This document shows, piece after piece, positions 35,504 to 45,132 of a stretch of DNA of 64,000 bases (within the stretch, counting starts at the first letter, position 1; each line of letters opens with the position of its first letter). The notes beneath the pieces are model-generated. The model did no database searches, was not told the DNA's origin, and saw only the letters and a program-made list of their open reading frames with translations. A program made the position numbers and the translations under genes. Source of the DNA: Methanosalsum zhilinae DSM 4017 (GTDB lineage: Archaea > Halobacteriota > Methanosarcinia > Methanosarcinales > Methanosarcinaceae); NCBI RefSeq assembly GCF_000217995.1, contig NC_015676.1:598103-662102 (forward strand), given 5' to 3'.

Positions 35504-36997
35504 ATGTTTAACAAAGTACTTGTTGCAAACAGAGGTGAAATTGCAATCCGAATTATGCGTGCCTGTAAAGAACTTGGAGTTTCTACAGTTGCAGTATACT
35601 CTGATGCTGACAGCAACGCTCTTTTTACAAAGTATGCAGATGAAGCCTATGCGATAGGACCACCGCCTGCAAGCAGGAGTTATCTCAATATTGACGCAAT
35701 ACTTGAGGTTGCTGAAAAGAGCGGTGCTGAAGGAATACATCCAGGATATGGCTTTCTTTCAGAGAACTCAAAGTTTGCAGAGGCATGCGAAAAGGCAGGA
35801 ATTAATTTCATTGGTCCGCCAAGCAAGGTAATTGAACAGATGGGAAGTAAAATCGCTGCACGTTCAACCATGGAAAAAGCAGGAGTTCCTGTTGTGCCCG
35901 GCAGTGGAGAACCCATTGAAGATATTGATGTAGCTCTTGAGATTGCAGATTCGATAGGATATCCTGTAATGGTCAAGGCTTCTGCCGGAGGTGGGGGGAT
36001 TGGAATGAAGGTAGTAAAGTCCAGAGAGAACTTTAAAGCTGCCGTTAGTGCAATCCAGTCCGTTGCCAGATCAACATTTGGTGACCCTACTGTTTTTGTT
36101 GAAAAATATCTTCCAGAGCCAAGACACATTGAGTTCCAGATACTGGCAGATAAATATGGAAATACTGTTTACGTATCTGACAGGGAATGTTCAATCCAGC
36201 GCAGACATCAGAAGCTCATTGAAGAGGCACCCTCTCCTGTTATGACTCCTGAATTTCGTGAAGAAATGGGCAGTGCAGCTGTAAAGGCAGCAAAAACAAT
36301 AGATTATGAAAATGCCGGAACAGTTGAATTCCTGTATTCACAGGGTGATTTCTACTTCCTTGAAGTAAATACCAGACTACAGGTAGAGCATACAATAACA
36401 GAACTTGTTACAGGAATTGATCTGGCAAAAGATCAGCTGCATATTGCCTGTGGTGAAGAACTTCCTTACAAACAGGAAGATATTAATATAAACGGATGGG
36501 CTATTGAATGCCGTATAAATGCTGAGGATCCGCTAAATGATTTTGCACCGTCACCTGGAAAAATACGCAGATACAGGTCTGCAGGTGGACCCGGTGTCAG
36601 GGTTGACAGTGGGGTTCATGTAGGATACACTATATCCCCATATTATGATTCAATGATCTCAAAGCTTTCTGTGTGGGGACGTGACAGAAATGAAGCTATA
36701 AGCCGAATGCAGCGAGCACTTTATGAATATGTTGTGGTGGGTGTTACAACAAATCTTCCATTCCACAGAGCAGTTCTTTCAAATGATGCATTCAAAAAAG
36801 GTGAACTGACGACTCACTTTATTGAAGATAACAATATTCTGGATGAGGTCAGAAAAATCGTGGATGCAGATTCCAGAGCCAGCAGGACACTGGCGTCAGC
36901 ACTGGATAATTATAATCCGAAGGTAGCTGCGGTTGCTGCGGCGGTAAAATCATATATGGAATCCACTCAGGCACTTGATCAACGCAAAACAAAATGA
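35504..36997 (+). CDS. pycA: pyruvate carboxylase subunit A (biotin carboxylase)
   Basis: A 497-residue ATP-grasp enzyme of the biotin carboxylase family: [20 protein letters not shown] at the start, [17 protein letters not shown], the Gly-rich loop [41 protein letters not shown], and the active-site loop [23 protein letters not shown]. It carboxylates biotin on PycB using bicarbonate and ATP. The ATG at 35504 is preferred over TTG 35498. A hairpin terminator overlaps its stop codon. Confidence 0.95.
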   Translation: MFNKVLVANRGEIAIRIMRACKELGVSTVAVYSDADSNALFTKYADEAYAIGPPPASRSYLNIDAILEVAEKSGAEGIHPGYGFLSENSKFAEACEKAGINFIGPPSKVIEQMGSKIAARSTMEKAGVPVVPGSGEPIEDIDVALEIADSIGYPVMVKASAGGGGIGMKVVKSRENFKAAVSAIQSVARSTFGDPTVFVEKYLPEPRHIEFQILADKYGNTVYVSDRECSIQRRHQKLIEEAPSPVMTPEFREEMGSAAVKAAKTIDYENAGTVEFLYSQGDFYFLEVNTRLQVEHTITELVTGIDLAKDQLHIACGEELPYKQEDININGWAIECRINAEDPLNDFAPSPGKIRRYRSAGGPGVRVDSGVHVGYTISPYYDSMISKLSVWGRDRNEAISRMQRALYEYVVVGVTTNLPFHRAVLSNDAFKKGELTTHFIEDNNILDEVRKIVDADSRASRTLASALDNYNPKVAAVAAAVKSYMESTQALDQRKTK

Positions 36998-37028
36998 ATT
37001 ATTGATTGGCAGTAATTCATTTTTTGTT
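36992..37028 (+). terminator. transcription terminator after pycA
   Basis: AAATGAATTA (36992-37001) and TAATTCATTT (37013-37022) form a 10-base-pair stem with an 11-base loop, followed by TTTTGTTTTCTTTTTTAT. The left arm overlaps the stop codon of pycA. Confidence 0.6.
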
Positions 37029-37151
37029 TTCTTTTTTATATTTATGGCTATAGTTTCACTCTGAAATAGTTTTTATGATCATGTACGTAAAATATACATA
37101 TAGATTGAGAACAATATATAATTGACATTACACTTTGCAGTGGGGATATTA

Positions 37152-38126
37152 TTGAGTGATAAAAAAACTGAAATTATAAGAATTCTTAAAGAATTTGAAG
37201 GCAAGTCAATATCTGGTGAGGAACTTGGTGAAGCTCTGGGTATATCAAGAACAATGGTATGGAAATATATCAAGTCTCTACAAAACGATGGATATCCTAT
37301 AACATCCAGTCAGAAGGTAGGATATAAGCTTGATCATGTTCCTGATATACTTTATCCGGAAAATATTATGTCAGGACTTGAGAATAGACTTATTGGACGA
37401 TCTGTGATATATTATGATGAAGTAGATTCTACAAATAATGCTGCCAAAAGAATAGCAAGGGAATCGGATGATGGTACAGTGGTAATATCCAGAATCCAGA
37501 AAAGTGGGCGAGGCAGGTTGGGAAGGCCCTGGATTTCTCCAGATGGAGGTATATGGCTTTCAATCATTATCAAGCCCAAAATCTCACTTGCACATGCATC
37601 AAGACTGACCATTCTGGCGGGCATTACGGTTACTAAAATAATGAGGGACATGGGCGTTGATGCAGTAATCAAGTGGCCCAATGATGTGCTGATCAATAAA
37701 AAAAAGGTATGTGGAATATTAACGGAATTGAATGCAGAAATCGAACAGATCGAATATGTAATTGTAGGTATTGGAATCAATGCAAACAATGAAATTGGAG
37801 ATTTTACAGAGGAGCTGAGAAAAAATTCCACGACTCTCAAGCAGGAAACCGGAAAACCCGTTAATCGGGTAGAACTGGTTCAGGATATTCTTTCTGAGTT
37901 TGAGCAGCAATATATAAGGTTCAATACACAGCCATTTTCTTCAATACTTGATGAATGGATTGAACTCTCAGACACACTTGGAAAACACGTAACCATAATG
38001 ACTCCTACCAGAATGATATCCGGAAAAGCAATCGCTATTACTGAAAACGGTTCACTGATAGTCAGAAAGGCAGATGGTATATCCGAGGAAGTTATTGGCG
38101 GAAGATGCATGTATGAGATCAGTTAA
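37152..38126 (+). CDS. birA: biotin--protein ligase BirA with N-terminal HTH
   Basis: A 324-residue bifunctional-type enzyme. An N-terminal helix-turn-helix (about 15-60, SISGEELGEALGISRTMVWKYI) is followed by the ligase domain, with DEVDSTNNAAK, the biotin-AMP loop SGRGRLGRPW (about 115-125), KWPNDVLIN and ILTELNAEIE, VGIGINAN. The C-terminal domain ends GGRCMYEIS. It attaches biotin to PycB, whose genes lie directly upstream, and may also regulate them through the HTH. Start TTG 37152 has GGGGAT just upstream and is better than TTG 37122. Confidence 0.92.
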   Translation: MSDKKTEIIRILKEFEGKSISGEELGEALGISRTMVWKYIKSLQNDGYPITSSQKVGYKLDHVPDILYPENIMSGLENRLIGRSVIYYDEVDSTNNAAKRIARESDDGTVVISRIQKSGRGRLGRPWISPDGGIWLSIIIKPKISLAHASRLTILAGITVTKIMRDMGVDAVIKWPNDVLINKKKVCGILTELNAEIEQIEYVIVGIGINANNEIGDFTEELRKNSTTLKQETGKPVNRVELVQDILSEFEQQYIRFNTQPFSSILDEWIELSDTLGKHVTIMTPTRMISGKAIAITENGSLIVRKADGISEEVIGGRCMYEIS

Positions 38127-38706
38127 AACTGAGTTGCTACTCAAATATTTGGTAATAGCTGTAATTTTACTGACTAGTTTAACTGTGGTTTTTAATGTAG
38201 CTGATTTTATAGCTGCTGCTTCTGATGATAATGAAGTGCCTGAAAATGAAGCGCTTATAAATGGAACCGGAATATATCTCCAGACAGGAGAGGAATGGGA
38301 TAGATTTTATCAGGGCTATAGTCTGAGGGTCAAATATGTAAATTTTGATCAAAAGAGTTTATGGATTGAACTGCTTCTAAATGAAACCACTGTTAAAGAG
38401 AAGATAATGTATGAAGGTGAAAAATTTATATATTCTCAAAACTCGGTTGAAATATTCAATATCACAGTTGACAGAATATATTCCGGAGCCGGCGAGGAAC
38501 TCGTAACTTTCAGACCTGTATATCAGTTTAAAGATCCGTCTCTACCGCCTCCCTCACAGGAGCCTGGAAATAATAATGCTTCCGGTGATAACAATGGAAC
38601 AAATAATGATGAAACTCCTGTAGTTAATGGTTTTGGAATTAAAAGTGCTTTAATATCTGTAATAATAGCATCAATTTGTATTATGGGAATTAAATTCAGC
38701 AAATGA
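38113..38706 (+). CDS. exported or membrane-anchored protein, unknown function
   Basis: A 197-residue protein that starts at ATG 38113, 14 bases inside the end of birA. It has an N-terminal membrane helix (about 10-32, LLKYLVIAVILLTSLTVVFN), an external beta-rich domain (about 50-140), a Pro/Asn/Gly-rich linker (GNNNASGDNNGTNNDETP) and a C-terminal helix (about 174-194). The pattern fits proteins of S-layer-bearing methanogens with an S-layer-type domain and C-terminal anchor. No specific function can be assigned. Confidence 0.5.
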   Translation: MRSVKTELLLKYLVIAVILLTSLTVVFNVADFIAAASDDNEVPENEALINGTGIYLQTGEEWDRFYQGYSLRVKYVNFDQKSLWIELLLNETTVKEKIMYEGEKFIYSQNSVEIFNITVDRIYSGAGEELVTFRPVYQFKDPSLPPPSQEPGNNNASGDNNGTNNDETPVVNGFGIKSALISVIIASICIMGIKFSK

Positions 38707-38759
38707 AAAAGCTCAAAAAGGTATAATGTGAAATATTTAAGATATTATATAACTTAAAG

Positions 38760-39677
38760 TTATAACTTAATATCTCCTTTCTCCATCAATACCTTAAGAT
38801 CTTCTAGACTCATCTTACCGCTATTTTCAAACTTTTCTTTAGCTTGAGTATGTTTTTCCTTCATTTTGATTTTGTCTTTCTCAAGTTTTATATTATTTAG
38901 CTGTTCTAAATAGATATCAAGTTCTTTTCTCAAATTTTCGATTGCTTCTTTAAGGGGGTCTATCTTTGATCGGATAGGCTCTGTTGCAGCGTATATTTCT
39001 TTTATCTGAGAATGATATGTATCAGCCTCTTTTCGCAGTTGATCTGCTGTCCTGTAAGCTTCGATCATCTGCACATGGTGATGCTGTGATTCATCGGCAA
39101 GTGTCTGTATTTGAGAGTTTATGTCACTATTCTTGTCATATATCTCTTTGGATGATTCGTAAGTCTCAACAAGTTTTTCATGCAGGTTATCCGCATTTAA
39201 TGCAGCTTCAAGCCTTTGTCCAAGTTCTCTGATCTTATCAAAAAGGTCAATTTCATGCTTTAGAGGTATATCCGCATTAAGGAATGTGTCAAGCTCTTCC
39301 TGATATGCTCGTGACAGTGATTCAACACTGCCTTTTGAAACCTGGTTGAGGTTATCACGTTTATTTTTCAGATTTGTAATAGTATTGGAACGATCGTCAC
39401 TTTCTGTTTTAAGTTCATCCCTTTTTTCTTTCAGTTGAGCTATTTGTTCATTTATAGCATCTCTTTTTTTCTTAAATTCCTGGGCTTTTGATACATTTGT
39501 TCTTACCTGAGAATTCAAATCATCACGTTTCTGTTTTATCTCATCCACGTTTGTGCGATGCATTTTCAGCTCATTGAAAGCAGATCTTAATGAACGTTCA
39601 TTTTGATTGAGTTGAGTTCTGATATCATTAACCTTATTCTTCAACTCTTTTTCGGAGAGAGAGGTGACATTATCCAT
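38760..39677 (-). CDS. coiled-coil protein of the COG1340 type
   Basis: A 305-residue protein that is almost all coiled coil (heptads with Asn/Lys/Glu/Gln throughout and very few Gly or Pro). This matches the widely conserved archaeal COG1340 coiled-coil family, whose members have been misnamed phosphoserine phosphatase. It has no membrane helix. Its ATG overlaps the stop codon of the upstream coiled-coil gene (TGATG), so the two are translationally coupled and probably form a complex. The start ATG 39677 fits GGTGG upstream, while TTG 39680 is an alternative. Confidence 0.75.
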   Translation of the reverse strand: MDNVTSLSEKELKNKVNDIRTQLNQNERSLRSAFNELKMHRTNVDEIKQKRDDLNSQVRTNVSKAQEFKKKRDAINEQIAQLKEKRDELKTESDDRSNTITNLKNKRDNLNQVSKGSVESLSRAYQEELDTFLNADIPLKHEIDLFDKIRELGQRLEAALNADNLHEKLVETYESSKEIYDKNSDINSQIQTLADESQHHHVQMIEAYRTADQLRKEADTYHSQIKEIYAATEPIRSKIDPLKEAIENLRKELDIYLEQLNNIKLEKDKIKMKEKHTQAKEKFENSGKMSLEDLKVLMEKGDIKL

Positions 39678-40327
39678 CAAACCACCAAATTCGTTTCATA
39701 ATTATTGTTCTGTGTTTTCCAGTAAGAAAGAGCTTCCCTGTGACTTTCGATCCTTTTATCGAGCCATTTGTGGCGTGGTAATATTTTATCTCTTTCTTCG
39801 GCCATGATTGCAATATCTTTTTCAATGCTGAATTCTGTACCATCAATGGAACTGAACTCTTTGGTTGCTTCTATAGATTCCTGGACCTTTTTTTTGATGC
39901 TGGTTATGGGACTAGATATGTTTTGATCATTAGATGGAAGCTTTTCAATATTACCAAAAAGAATATCTACTGCTCTTTGTTCATCCTCAATCTTTTTTGA
40001 ATTTCTTGATTTTTTAAAGTTGGTGTATATTTCTGATTTTAGTTTTTTGTCCAGGTCAGGGGTATCCGAAAGGGTATCTTTCAGTAACTGTTCTGCCTGA
40101 TAATATATTTGCTGTCTCTTTTCTTTTAATATCTCACTGCGTTCAATCACAAATTCTTTCTTGCTTTTGGCAGCAGCAATTTTTTCATCAAGAGATTTGA
40201 CCTTTTCATCAAGCTCTTTGAATTCCTGTTCATATTCACTCAGAAATTTGTTGTGTTTCTCAATTACGCCATCAATAAGTCTACTGACATCTAAGATCTC
40301 AGGACAATTTACTCCACACTCGTTCAT
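39677..40327 (-). CDS. coiled-coil protein, partner of the COG1340 protein
   Basis: A 216-residue protein with two coiled-coil halves (about 12-90 and 170-216) and a helical centre. It begins with MNECGVNCPEILDVSRLIDGV, with two Cys near the N-terminus that could bind metal. The stop overlaps the ATG of the next gene by one base. In methanogens a similar pair commonly lies downstream of mcm and DUF424 genes, as it does here; the association is remembered, not searched. A role in structural maintenance or RNA metabolism is possible, but unproven. Confidence 0.6.
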   Translation of the reverse strand: MNECGVNCPEILDVSRLIDGVIEKHNKFLSEYEQEFKELDEKVKSLDEKIAAAKSKKEFVIERSEILKEKRQQIYYQAEQLLKDTLSDTPDLDKKLKSEIYTNFKKSRNSKKIEDEQRAVDILFGNIEKLPSNDQNISSPITSIKKKVQESIEATKEFSSIDGTEFSIEKDIAIMAEERDKILPRHKWLDKRIESHREALSYWKTQNNNYETNLVV

Positions 40328-40380
40328 GTTCCCACCTTTTAAATTGATTATTCTGATATAAATAGTTGTTTACTATGGAT

Positions 40381-40671
40381 TTATATCCTAAAAAGCTGTG
40401 CATGGGGATATCCATCGATGTTAATAACGCATTTTGGATCGATAGCACCGCATTTAATTCCGCATGTTACTGCTCTTTCTCCAAATAGATTGGCTGTTGT
40501 TGCAGATTCAAGAGCAGAAATTATTTCTTTCTCCGAGACGATTTCTCCTCCGTAGAATTCTTCATTTATCTCTACATCAGCAGTTCCGTATTTCAGTTTC
40601 ATTCCTAGCAATTCTTCATCGCATGCAGCAACCAGAACTTCATTCCCTGATTTATGGATTTTAAGATACAT
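40381..40671 (-). CDS. DUF424 protein
   Basis: A 96-residue archaeal DUF424 family protein. It starts MYLKIHKSGNEVLVAACDEE and carries the family's CGIKCGAIDP and YPHAQLFRI end. The family is found across archaea, often beside mcm or translation genes, and has no known activity. I chose ATG 40671; ATG 40680 is in frame but its TCTGGAT site is too close. It lies 27 bases after mcm and is probably co-transcribed with it. The Cys pair (CGIKC) may bind metal. Confidence 0.75.
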   Translation of the reverse strand: MYLKIHKSGNEVLVAACDEELLGMKLKYGTADVEINEEFYGGEIVSEKEIISALESATTANLFGERAVTCGIKCGAIDPKCVINIDGYPHAQLFRI

Positions 40672-40698
40672 GATCAACATATCCAGATGTTATTACTA

Positions 40699-43600
40699 TT
40701 AGACCAGACGTACATGATCTTTTTTCGGTTTTAATAGATCACCTGTACGGCTCATTTTATTTACGAGTTCTTCTACATGCTCCCGGTCAATCTGTTCAAT
40801 TTCAGCTTCAGCATAAACTTCATCCAGGGGAGCCGTACCATTTGCATGCCTATCACCAACTCTTCTGATAATTTCTTTAACAATCTTTATTTTATCTCTC
40901 TGGCTCTTTGTTGTACCGGATTCTATGAAATCTACGTCTAGAGCACCTGTATCAGGATCAACACCAACATGTTTGAGGCATGTAAATACTGTACGTGTGG
41001 TCCTTTGTGCATCATCAAGGGTTACGGTATTGCTAAGTCTGAGTCTTGCACTCGCCTCTGCTAGTCTTACCAGTGCTTCAAGCTGTCTGGCAGTAACTGG
41101 GACCGGAGCATCTTTTCCTTCTCCCATTTTTCTCAGGTCCAGATAAAAGTCAATCAGATGTTTACGTGCATCTTCGCTCATGACCGGGAATATTTTCTTT
41201 CGTGAATATGCTACATATTTTCGCATAATTTCAGGGTCTATTGGAGGAAGAATCTTTTCCATTTGAGATTGCACATCCTCTTCTGTGATTGTAGATCCAA
41301 CCAGTTTGTTCCTTTGCTCGGACAATTCTCCAGCGAAATGGGACTTGAGGATGTGCCTGGCTATTTTGCTGTCCATTTCTTCATTTGGAGTATCCAGCAT
41401 GACAAATATAAGGTCAAATCTTGACATTAATGCTGGCGGCATATTGATCTGCTGAGCAATACCTTCATATCTGTCAAACCTTCCATATTTAGGATTTGCT
41501 GCACCAAGAAGTGCACAGCGCGATTTTAAAGTGGCGATAATTCCTGCCTTGGCGACAGAGATGGTATTTCCGCACCAGATAGCTTTACCGTTCCTGCGGA
41601 CATAAATAACATGGTCTTTTACTTCAACACAATATATTTTGCCTGAATAGTTTTTTTTCTTCACATTCTTTTCATTGTTACTTATGGAGGGGTAGTTTCC
41701 TTCACCATAGGTCAATGATACCATGTATACATTTTCAGAATGCTTCGTTGCTTGGGACAATGAAATCTGATCCAGCTCTTTTTTATGTAATGTTCTGATC
41801 CTGGCAGAATTGCCTGCTTTAAGTGCAATTTCCTGTATGTCGTTTGCAAGTGACAATGAATTAACAAAGATATCATTCGTATGATCCTGATGAGAATAAT
41901 CATCCATGATAATTGAGCTGATAAATATCTCGAGCTGCTTTTTTGAGAGATTCTTCACATAATGTGGTACATTATCCGGGAAATTCTCAAAGTATTTCAG
42001 ATAATCCAGAAGACGCTTTGATCTAATTATGATAGATGAACCATCTTCATCCCATAAGTATCCTATTTTTTGCAAACATTGAGTTATTTTTAAAGAATTA
42101 TAACTGCTGGTAGAATATATCCTAACCTGCAAATCTCCTTTTTGTTCTTCTATTTTTCCTCTTGAATATAGGTAGCCCAGCATCTCAAGCCAGTCATCCA
42201 TTTTAATTACCCACGGTTCCTCTAAACTCTCTGGTGAGTAACATTCATTATTCTGGTCCTTGCATGGTATCATGAAAGAATCGATATGTTCTCCATTCCA
42301 TGATGCATTTTTTCTGAACTTTATTCTGTGATTTTCCGGAAGTTCATCCATACGGCATAGGCCAAAATTGCCCCACTGATCATTGTGCTCAATACTTACA
42401 AACATATTATGGTTTGGAGTAACTGCAAGATCTATCTCTTCAGAACATATGTAATACATATCTCCCTCATATACGGACTCAACATATTGTTCAGGTATAG
42501 TAAATTTGAGATTACCATCCGGTGTAAGTGATGCTACACGTTCATCTTTATGGAGGTCCCTGAACAGCTTCCAGCCATTTTCAGTTAGAATTTCGGTTTT
42601 ATCATCATAACATTGCTGTTCCATGGCTTCATGGAGAGCGCTCTTATCTTCAGAACGCATTTTATCCATCTCATCAACTGCAGCTATTCCCATATCTGCC
42701 ATGACCAGCGCACCTGCTTCCAGTGTCCATCTTCCATCTCCCATTTCATCTCTGACAGCAGCAGCTGTTAGTCCACTGGATGATGCACTTTTACCGGAAG
42801 CAAATACTCCCCTTGGTGCGAGTTTTACCATATACCTGAGTAACTGGCTTTTTGCAATACCAGGATCTCCAACAAACAGAATATGGATATCTCCTCTTAT
42901 ACGTGAGCCATCAGGCAGGTATTTTGCAACCCCGGAAAAAAGTTGCATTGCCAGTGCTTCTTTTATTTCATTGTAGCCGTATATGGATGGTGCAATTGAG
43001 CTGGTTATAAGCTCGTAGATATTGGGACTTTTACTAAGTGCAAGTATTTCTTCTTCATCTTCAGGTGATATTTCCAGTTCATCAAATTCTTTATCCACAT
43101 ACTCAATAGAATTGGAATGTAAGACAAGGTCATAAAAAGGAGACTTTCCATCACGCAGGGTACGCTGGTGTGATCTCAGGATTCCATTTATGATTACTCT
43201 ATCCCCAGGTTTGACTATTCCTGCAAGATCATCCTCAACATCCACATCCAGGCTCTGTGGCTGAGTTCCACCTTTAAGGTTTTCCGGTGATTCCTGGACC
43301 TGAAGTTTCTGAGCATCCACAAAATCAGATTTTTCAATAAGTATTTTAAAGGGTCCTCTTTTGCCACATGACTCATTCTCACATTCATGCGGTTCTGTAA
43401 ATTTTGGGCCTGATTGGGGGACTATTGTGACATGCTCACAGCGCATGCAAAAAAAAGCGGAGTTAATTATTTTTGGACGAACTTCGGTTGCTTTGCGTAT
43501 CATACCCTCTATAGCTACAAATTTTAACAGATGCTTGCTTCTTAGCTCACGGTTTGGTATTTTGTTTGGAACATGTATGAATCTTGCATATAGTTCACTG

Positions 43601-43839
43601 AATGTTTTTTCGATCTGGAATTCCAGAAGTTGCTGGAGTGCATTATTTGAAGCTGGGATAATCTCATCAGGTTGTTCCAGAAGCTGTTCTCCCAGTTTTC
43701 GATCAAAGTTCTCAAGATCAGAAAAATCGATAATTATACTTCTTCTATCAGGATATTCATTTGCAAGCTGTAGTATATCATCCCAGTAATATCTTCTAAA
43801 AAATATTTTTAATTTTTCTACCCATTTATCTTCTGTCAT
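40699..43839 (-). CDS. mcm: MCM replicative helicase containing an intein
   Basis: A 1046-residue precursor, about 700 residues once the 349-residue intein is removed, the usual MCM length. It has an N-terminal OB/zinc region (FCMRCEHV and CENESCG), Walker A GDPGIAKSQ (about 325), the MCM box around AAVDEMDKM, arginine finger MSRFDLIFV and a C-terminal winged helix. It unwinds DNA at archaeal origins. The intein lies between EAMEQQ and TISVAKAGI, so the +1 residue is Thr. Start ATG 43839 is preferred; GTG 43851 also fits. It lies next to DUF424 and two coiled-coil genes. Confidence 0.95.
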   Translation of the reverse strand: MTEDKWVEKLKIFFRRYYWDDILQLANEYPDRRSIIIDFSDLENFDRKLGEQLLEQPDEIIPASNNALQQLLEFQIEKTFSELYARFIHVPNKIPNRELRSKHLLKFVAIEGMIRKATEVRPKIINSAFFCMRCEHVTIVPQSGPKFTEPHECENESCGKRGPFKILIEKSDFVDAQKLQVQESPENLKGGTQPQSLDVDVEDDLAGIVKPGDRVIINGILRSHQRTLRDGKSPFYDLVLHSNSIEYVDKEFDELEISPEDEEEILALSKSPNIYELITSSIAPSIYGYNEIKEALAMQLFSGVAKYLPDGSRIRGDIHILFVGDPGIAKSQLLRYMVKLAPRGVFASGKSASSSGLTAAAVRDEMGDGRWTLEAGALVMADMGIAAVDEMDKMRSEDKSALHEAMEQQCYDDKTEILTENGWKLFRDLHKDERVASLTPDGNLKFTIPEQYVESVYEGDMYYICSEEIDLAVTPNHNMFVSIEHNDQWGNFGLCRMDELPENHRIKFRKNASWNGEHIDSFMIPCKDQNNECYSPESLEEPWVIKMDDWLEMLGYLYSRGKIEEQKGDLQVRIYSTSSYNSLKITQCLQKIGYLWDEDGSSIIIRSKRLLDYLKYFENFPDNVPHYVKNLSKKQLEIFISSIIMDDYSHQDHTNDIFVNSLSLANDIQEIALKAGNSARIRTLHKKELDQISLSQATKHSENVYMVSLTYGEGNYPSISNNEKNVKKKNYSGKIYCVEVKDHVIYVRRNGKAIWCGNTISVAKAGIIATLKSRCALLGAANPKYGRFDRYEGIAQQINMPPALMSRFDLIFVMLDTPNEEMDSKIARHILKSHFAGELSEQRNKLVGSTITEEDVQSQMEKILPPIDPEIMRKYVAYSRKKIFPVMSEDARKHLIDFYLDLRKMGEGKDAPVPVTARQLEALVRLAEASARLRLSNTVTLDDAQRTTRTVFTCLKHVGVDPDTGALDVDFIESGTTKSQRDKIKIVKEIIRRVGDRHANGTAPLDEVYAEAEIEQIDREHVEELVNKMSRTGDLLKPKKDHVRLV
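41566..42612 (-). other. intein in MCM
   Basis: Intein of 349 residues from Cys (CYDDKTEILTENGW, block A) to the terminal Asn of IWCGN, directly before +1 Thr. Block B is AVTPNHNMFV. The penultimate residue is Gly rather than the usual His. The LAGLIDADG endonuclease part is present but degenerate: the first motif reads MLGYLYSRGK, with no acidic residue at the expected place, and the second reads SSIIMDDYS. Homing activity is therefore doubtful while splicing residues at both ends are kept. The extein junction is the conserved sensor/Walker B-side region of MCM. Confidence 0.92.
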
Positions 43840-43943
43840 AGAATTACTCACTTTTATATACAGATCGGTATTCTTGTAATTATCATTAAATGTTTAGTTC
43901 TCAATAGCTTCAATTAATATCAATTTTTTGCAGTAAAGTACCC

Positions 43944-44648
43944 CTAGAGTAATCCCAACTTATACTGGATCGTTCTGAGTATGCCTCTTAGTGTTTGCAC
44001 TTCTCGTGGTGTTAATTTTGCTCTGCCACAAATTCGTCTGATCATCAGAAGCGTTTTGTCGAGCTTATGCTCTGGATAATCTATATTATCTAAAACATTT
44101 CGGATATGATCAATCAGCAATTCCTGGTCAAACCTTTCTGCTATCGGGTAATCCCCTGCTTCAATGCTGCTCATTTCATACAGGACGACTCCCACCGCAT
44201 GTGAAAGGTTCATTACAGGATAATCGTTGGATGTAGGGATACTAAGTATAATATCACACATCTTCAGTTCATCATTGGTAAATCCATTATCTTCGCGTCC
44301 AAAAAGTATCGCTATCTTTGCATTTACTCCATTCATTTTTTCTTTCAGCTGTCGTGGTGTGAATGCCGGAAGTCTGATATGCTCATTGTATTTGGAGCCT
44401 GTGATACCTGTTGTGCCTATCACAATGTTAACATCATCTTCAATGGCATCCTTGAGTGATGTATATGTAGATGCATTTTTGAGCACGTCTTTTGCATGGG
44501 AAGCCATAGCTCTTGCATTACCTCCAATCTTACAGGGGTTAACAATAGCCAGATCCGTAAATCCGAAATTTTTCATGGCTCTTGCAACTGAACCTACATT
44601 TCCCTCATAGAGAGGTTCAACAAGTATTACTCTTATATTTAGAGACAT
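43944..44648 (-). CDS. SpoU/TrmH-family RNA 2'-O-methyltransferase (TrmJ-like)
   Basis: A 234-residue SPOUT methyltransferase, TrmJ/TrmH group 1. It has IRVILVEPLYEGNVGSVARA at the start, MKNFGFTDLAIVNPC, ALFGREDNGFTNDELKMCD (motif 2, seen as LFGREDNGFTN), and IPTSNDYPVMNLSHAVGVVLYE (motif 3). The C-terminal extension (about 165-234) is like that of archaeal TrmJ, which methylates position 32 of tRNA; the exact target here is inference. It sits downstream of the ferredoxin gene and upstream of mcm on the minus strand. Confidence 0.85.
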   Translation of the reverse strand: MSLNIRVILVEPLYEGNVGSVARAMKNFGFTDLAIVNPCKIGGNARAMASHAKDVLKNASTYTSLKDAIEDDVNIVIGTTGITGSKYNEHIRLPAFTPRQLKEKMNGVNAKIAILFGREDNGFTNDELKMCDIILSIPTSNDYPVMNLSHAVGVVLYEMSSIEAGDYPIAERFDQELLIDHIRNVLDNIDYPEHKLDKTLLMIRRICGRAKLTPREVQTLRGILRTIQYKLGLL

Positions 44649-44711
44649 ATTAAACGATAGTCTTTACACTATAACTAATTAAATATTTTTCTATAGTAAA
44701 TGGGAGAACTG

Positions 44712-44909
44712 TCAGTTCTCAAGGGTAATAGCATCTGGTTTACAGACTGTGGTGCACATTTTGCACCCAAGACAATAACTAGGATCTTTCACTACTGCGA
44801 TTTTTTTTCCTTCTACTTCTTCAATTGAGTATATTCTGGGACCTTTTGGACAGGCTCTTCTGCATGCACCACATCCTGTGCATCTGTCTTTATCAATATA
44901 TATTTTCAT
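44712..44909 (-). CDS. 2[4Fe-4S] ferredoxin-like protein
   Basis: A 65-residue protein with two complete cluster motifs, CTGCGACRRACPKG and CLGCKMCTTVCKPD, each Cys-x2-Cys-x2-Cys-x3-Cys. The spacing between them, with an insert of about 20 residues, resembles polyferredoxin or oxidoreductase-linked small ferredoxins. It is likely an electron carrier of the methanogenic redox system. It lies on the minus strand, 64 bases upstream of the methyltransferase gene start, and is transcribed away from the siroheme protein gene. Confidence 0.85.
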   Translation of the reverse strand: MKIYIDKDRCTGCGACRRACPKGPRIYSIEEVEGKKIAVVKDPSYCLGCKMCTTVCKPDAITLEN

Positions 44910-45132
44910 GGTTCCTGTTTCTATACATATTAATGATATAATTATAGTTTTCTACCAAACCGGTTGTATTTAGCAAGAACACGTGAACTTCATCTAGCTT
45001 TTAATAAGAATGAAAGTTACCTTAGCAGAAATGTTATTTAATAATAAGACGTTATTTCTTCTGCTATATATGGACTGTTCAATTGTGAACATATGTTCTA
45101 TAAAGGTAAGCCGGTAAATTAGGAGTGATCGA

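Noticed and set aside
35680-36129. 149-codon minus-strand frame inside pycA
   Set aside because: Shadow of the ATP-grasp gene with codon pattern of the opposite strand.
38760-39677. Phosphoserine phosphatase
   Set aside because: The sequence is all coiled coil and lacks HAD motifs; that name is a known mislabel for this family.
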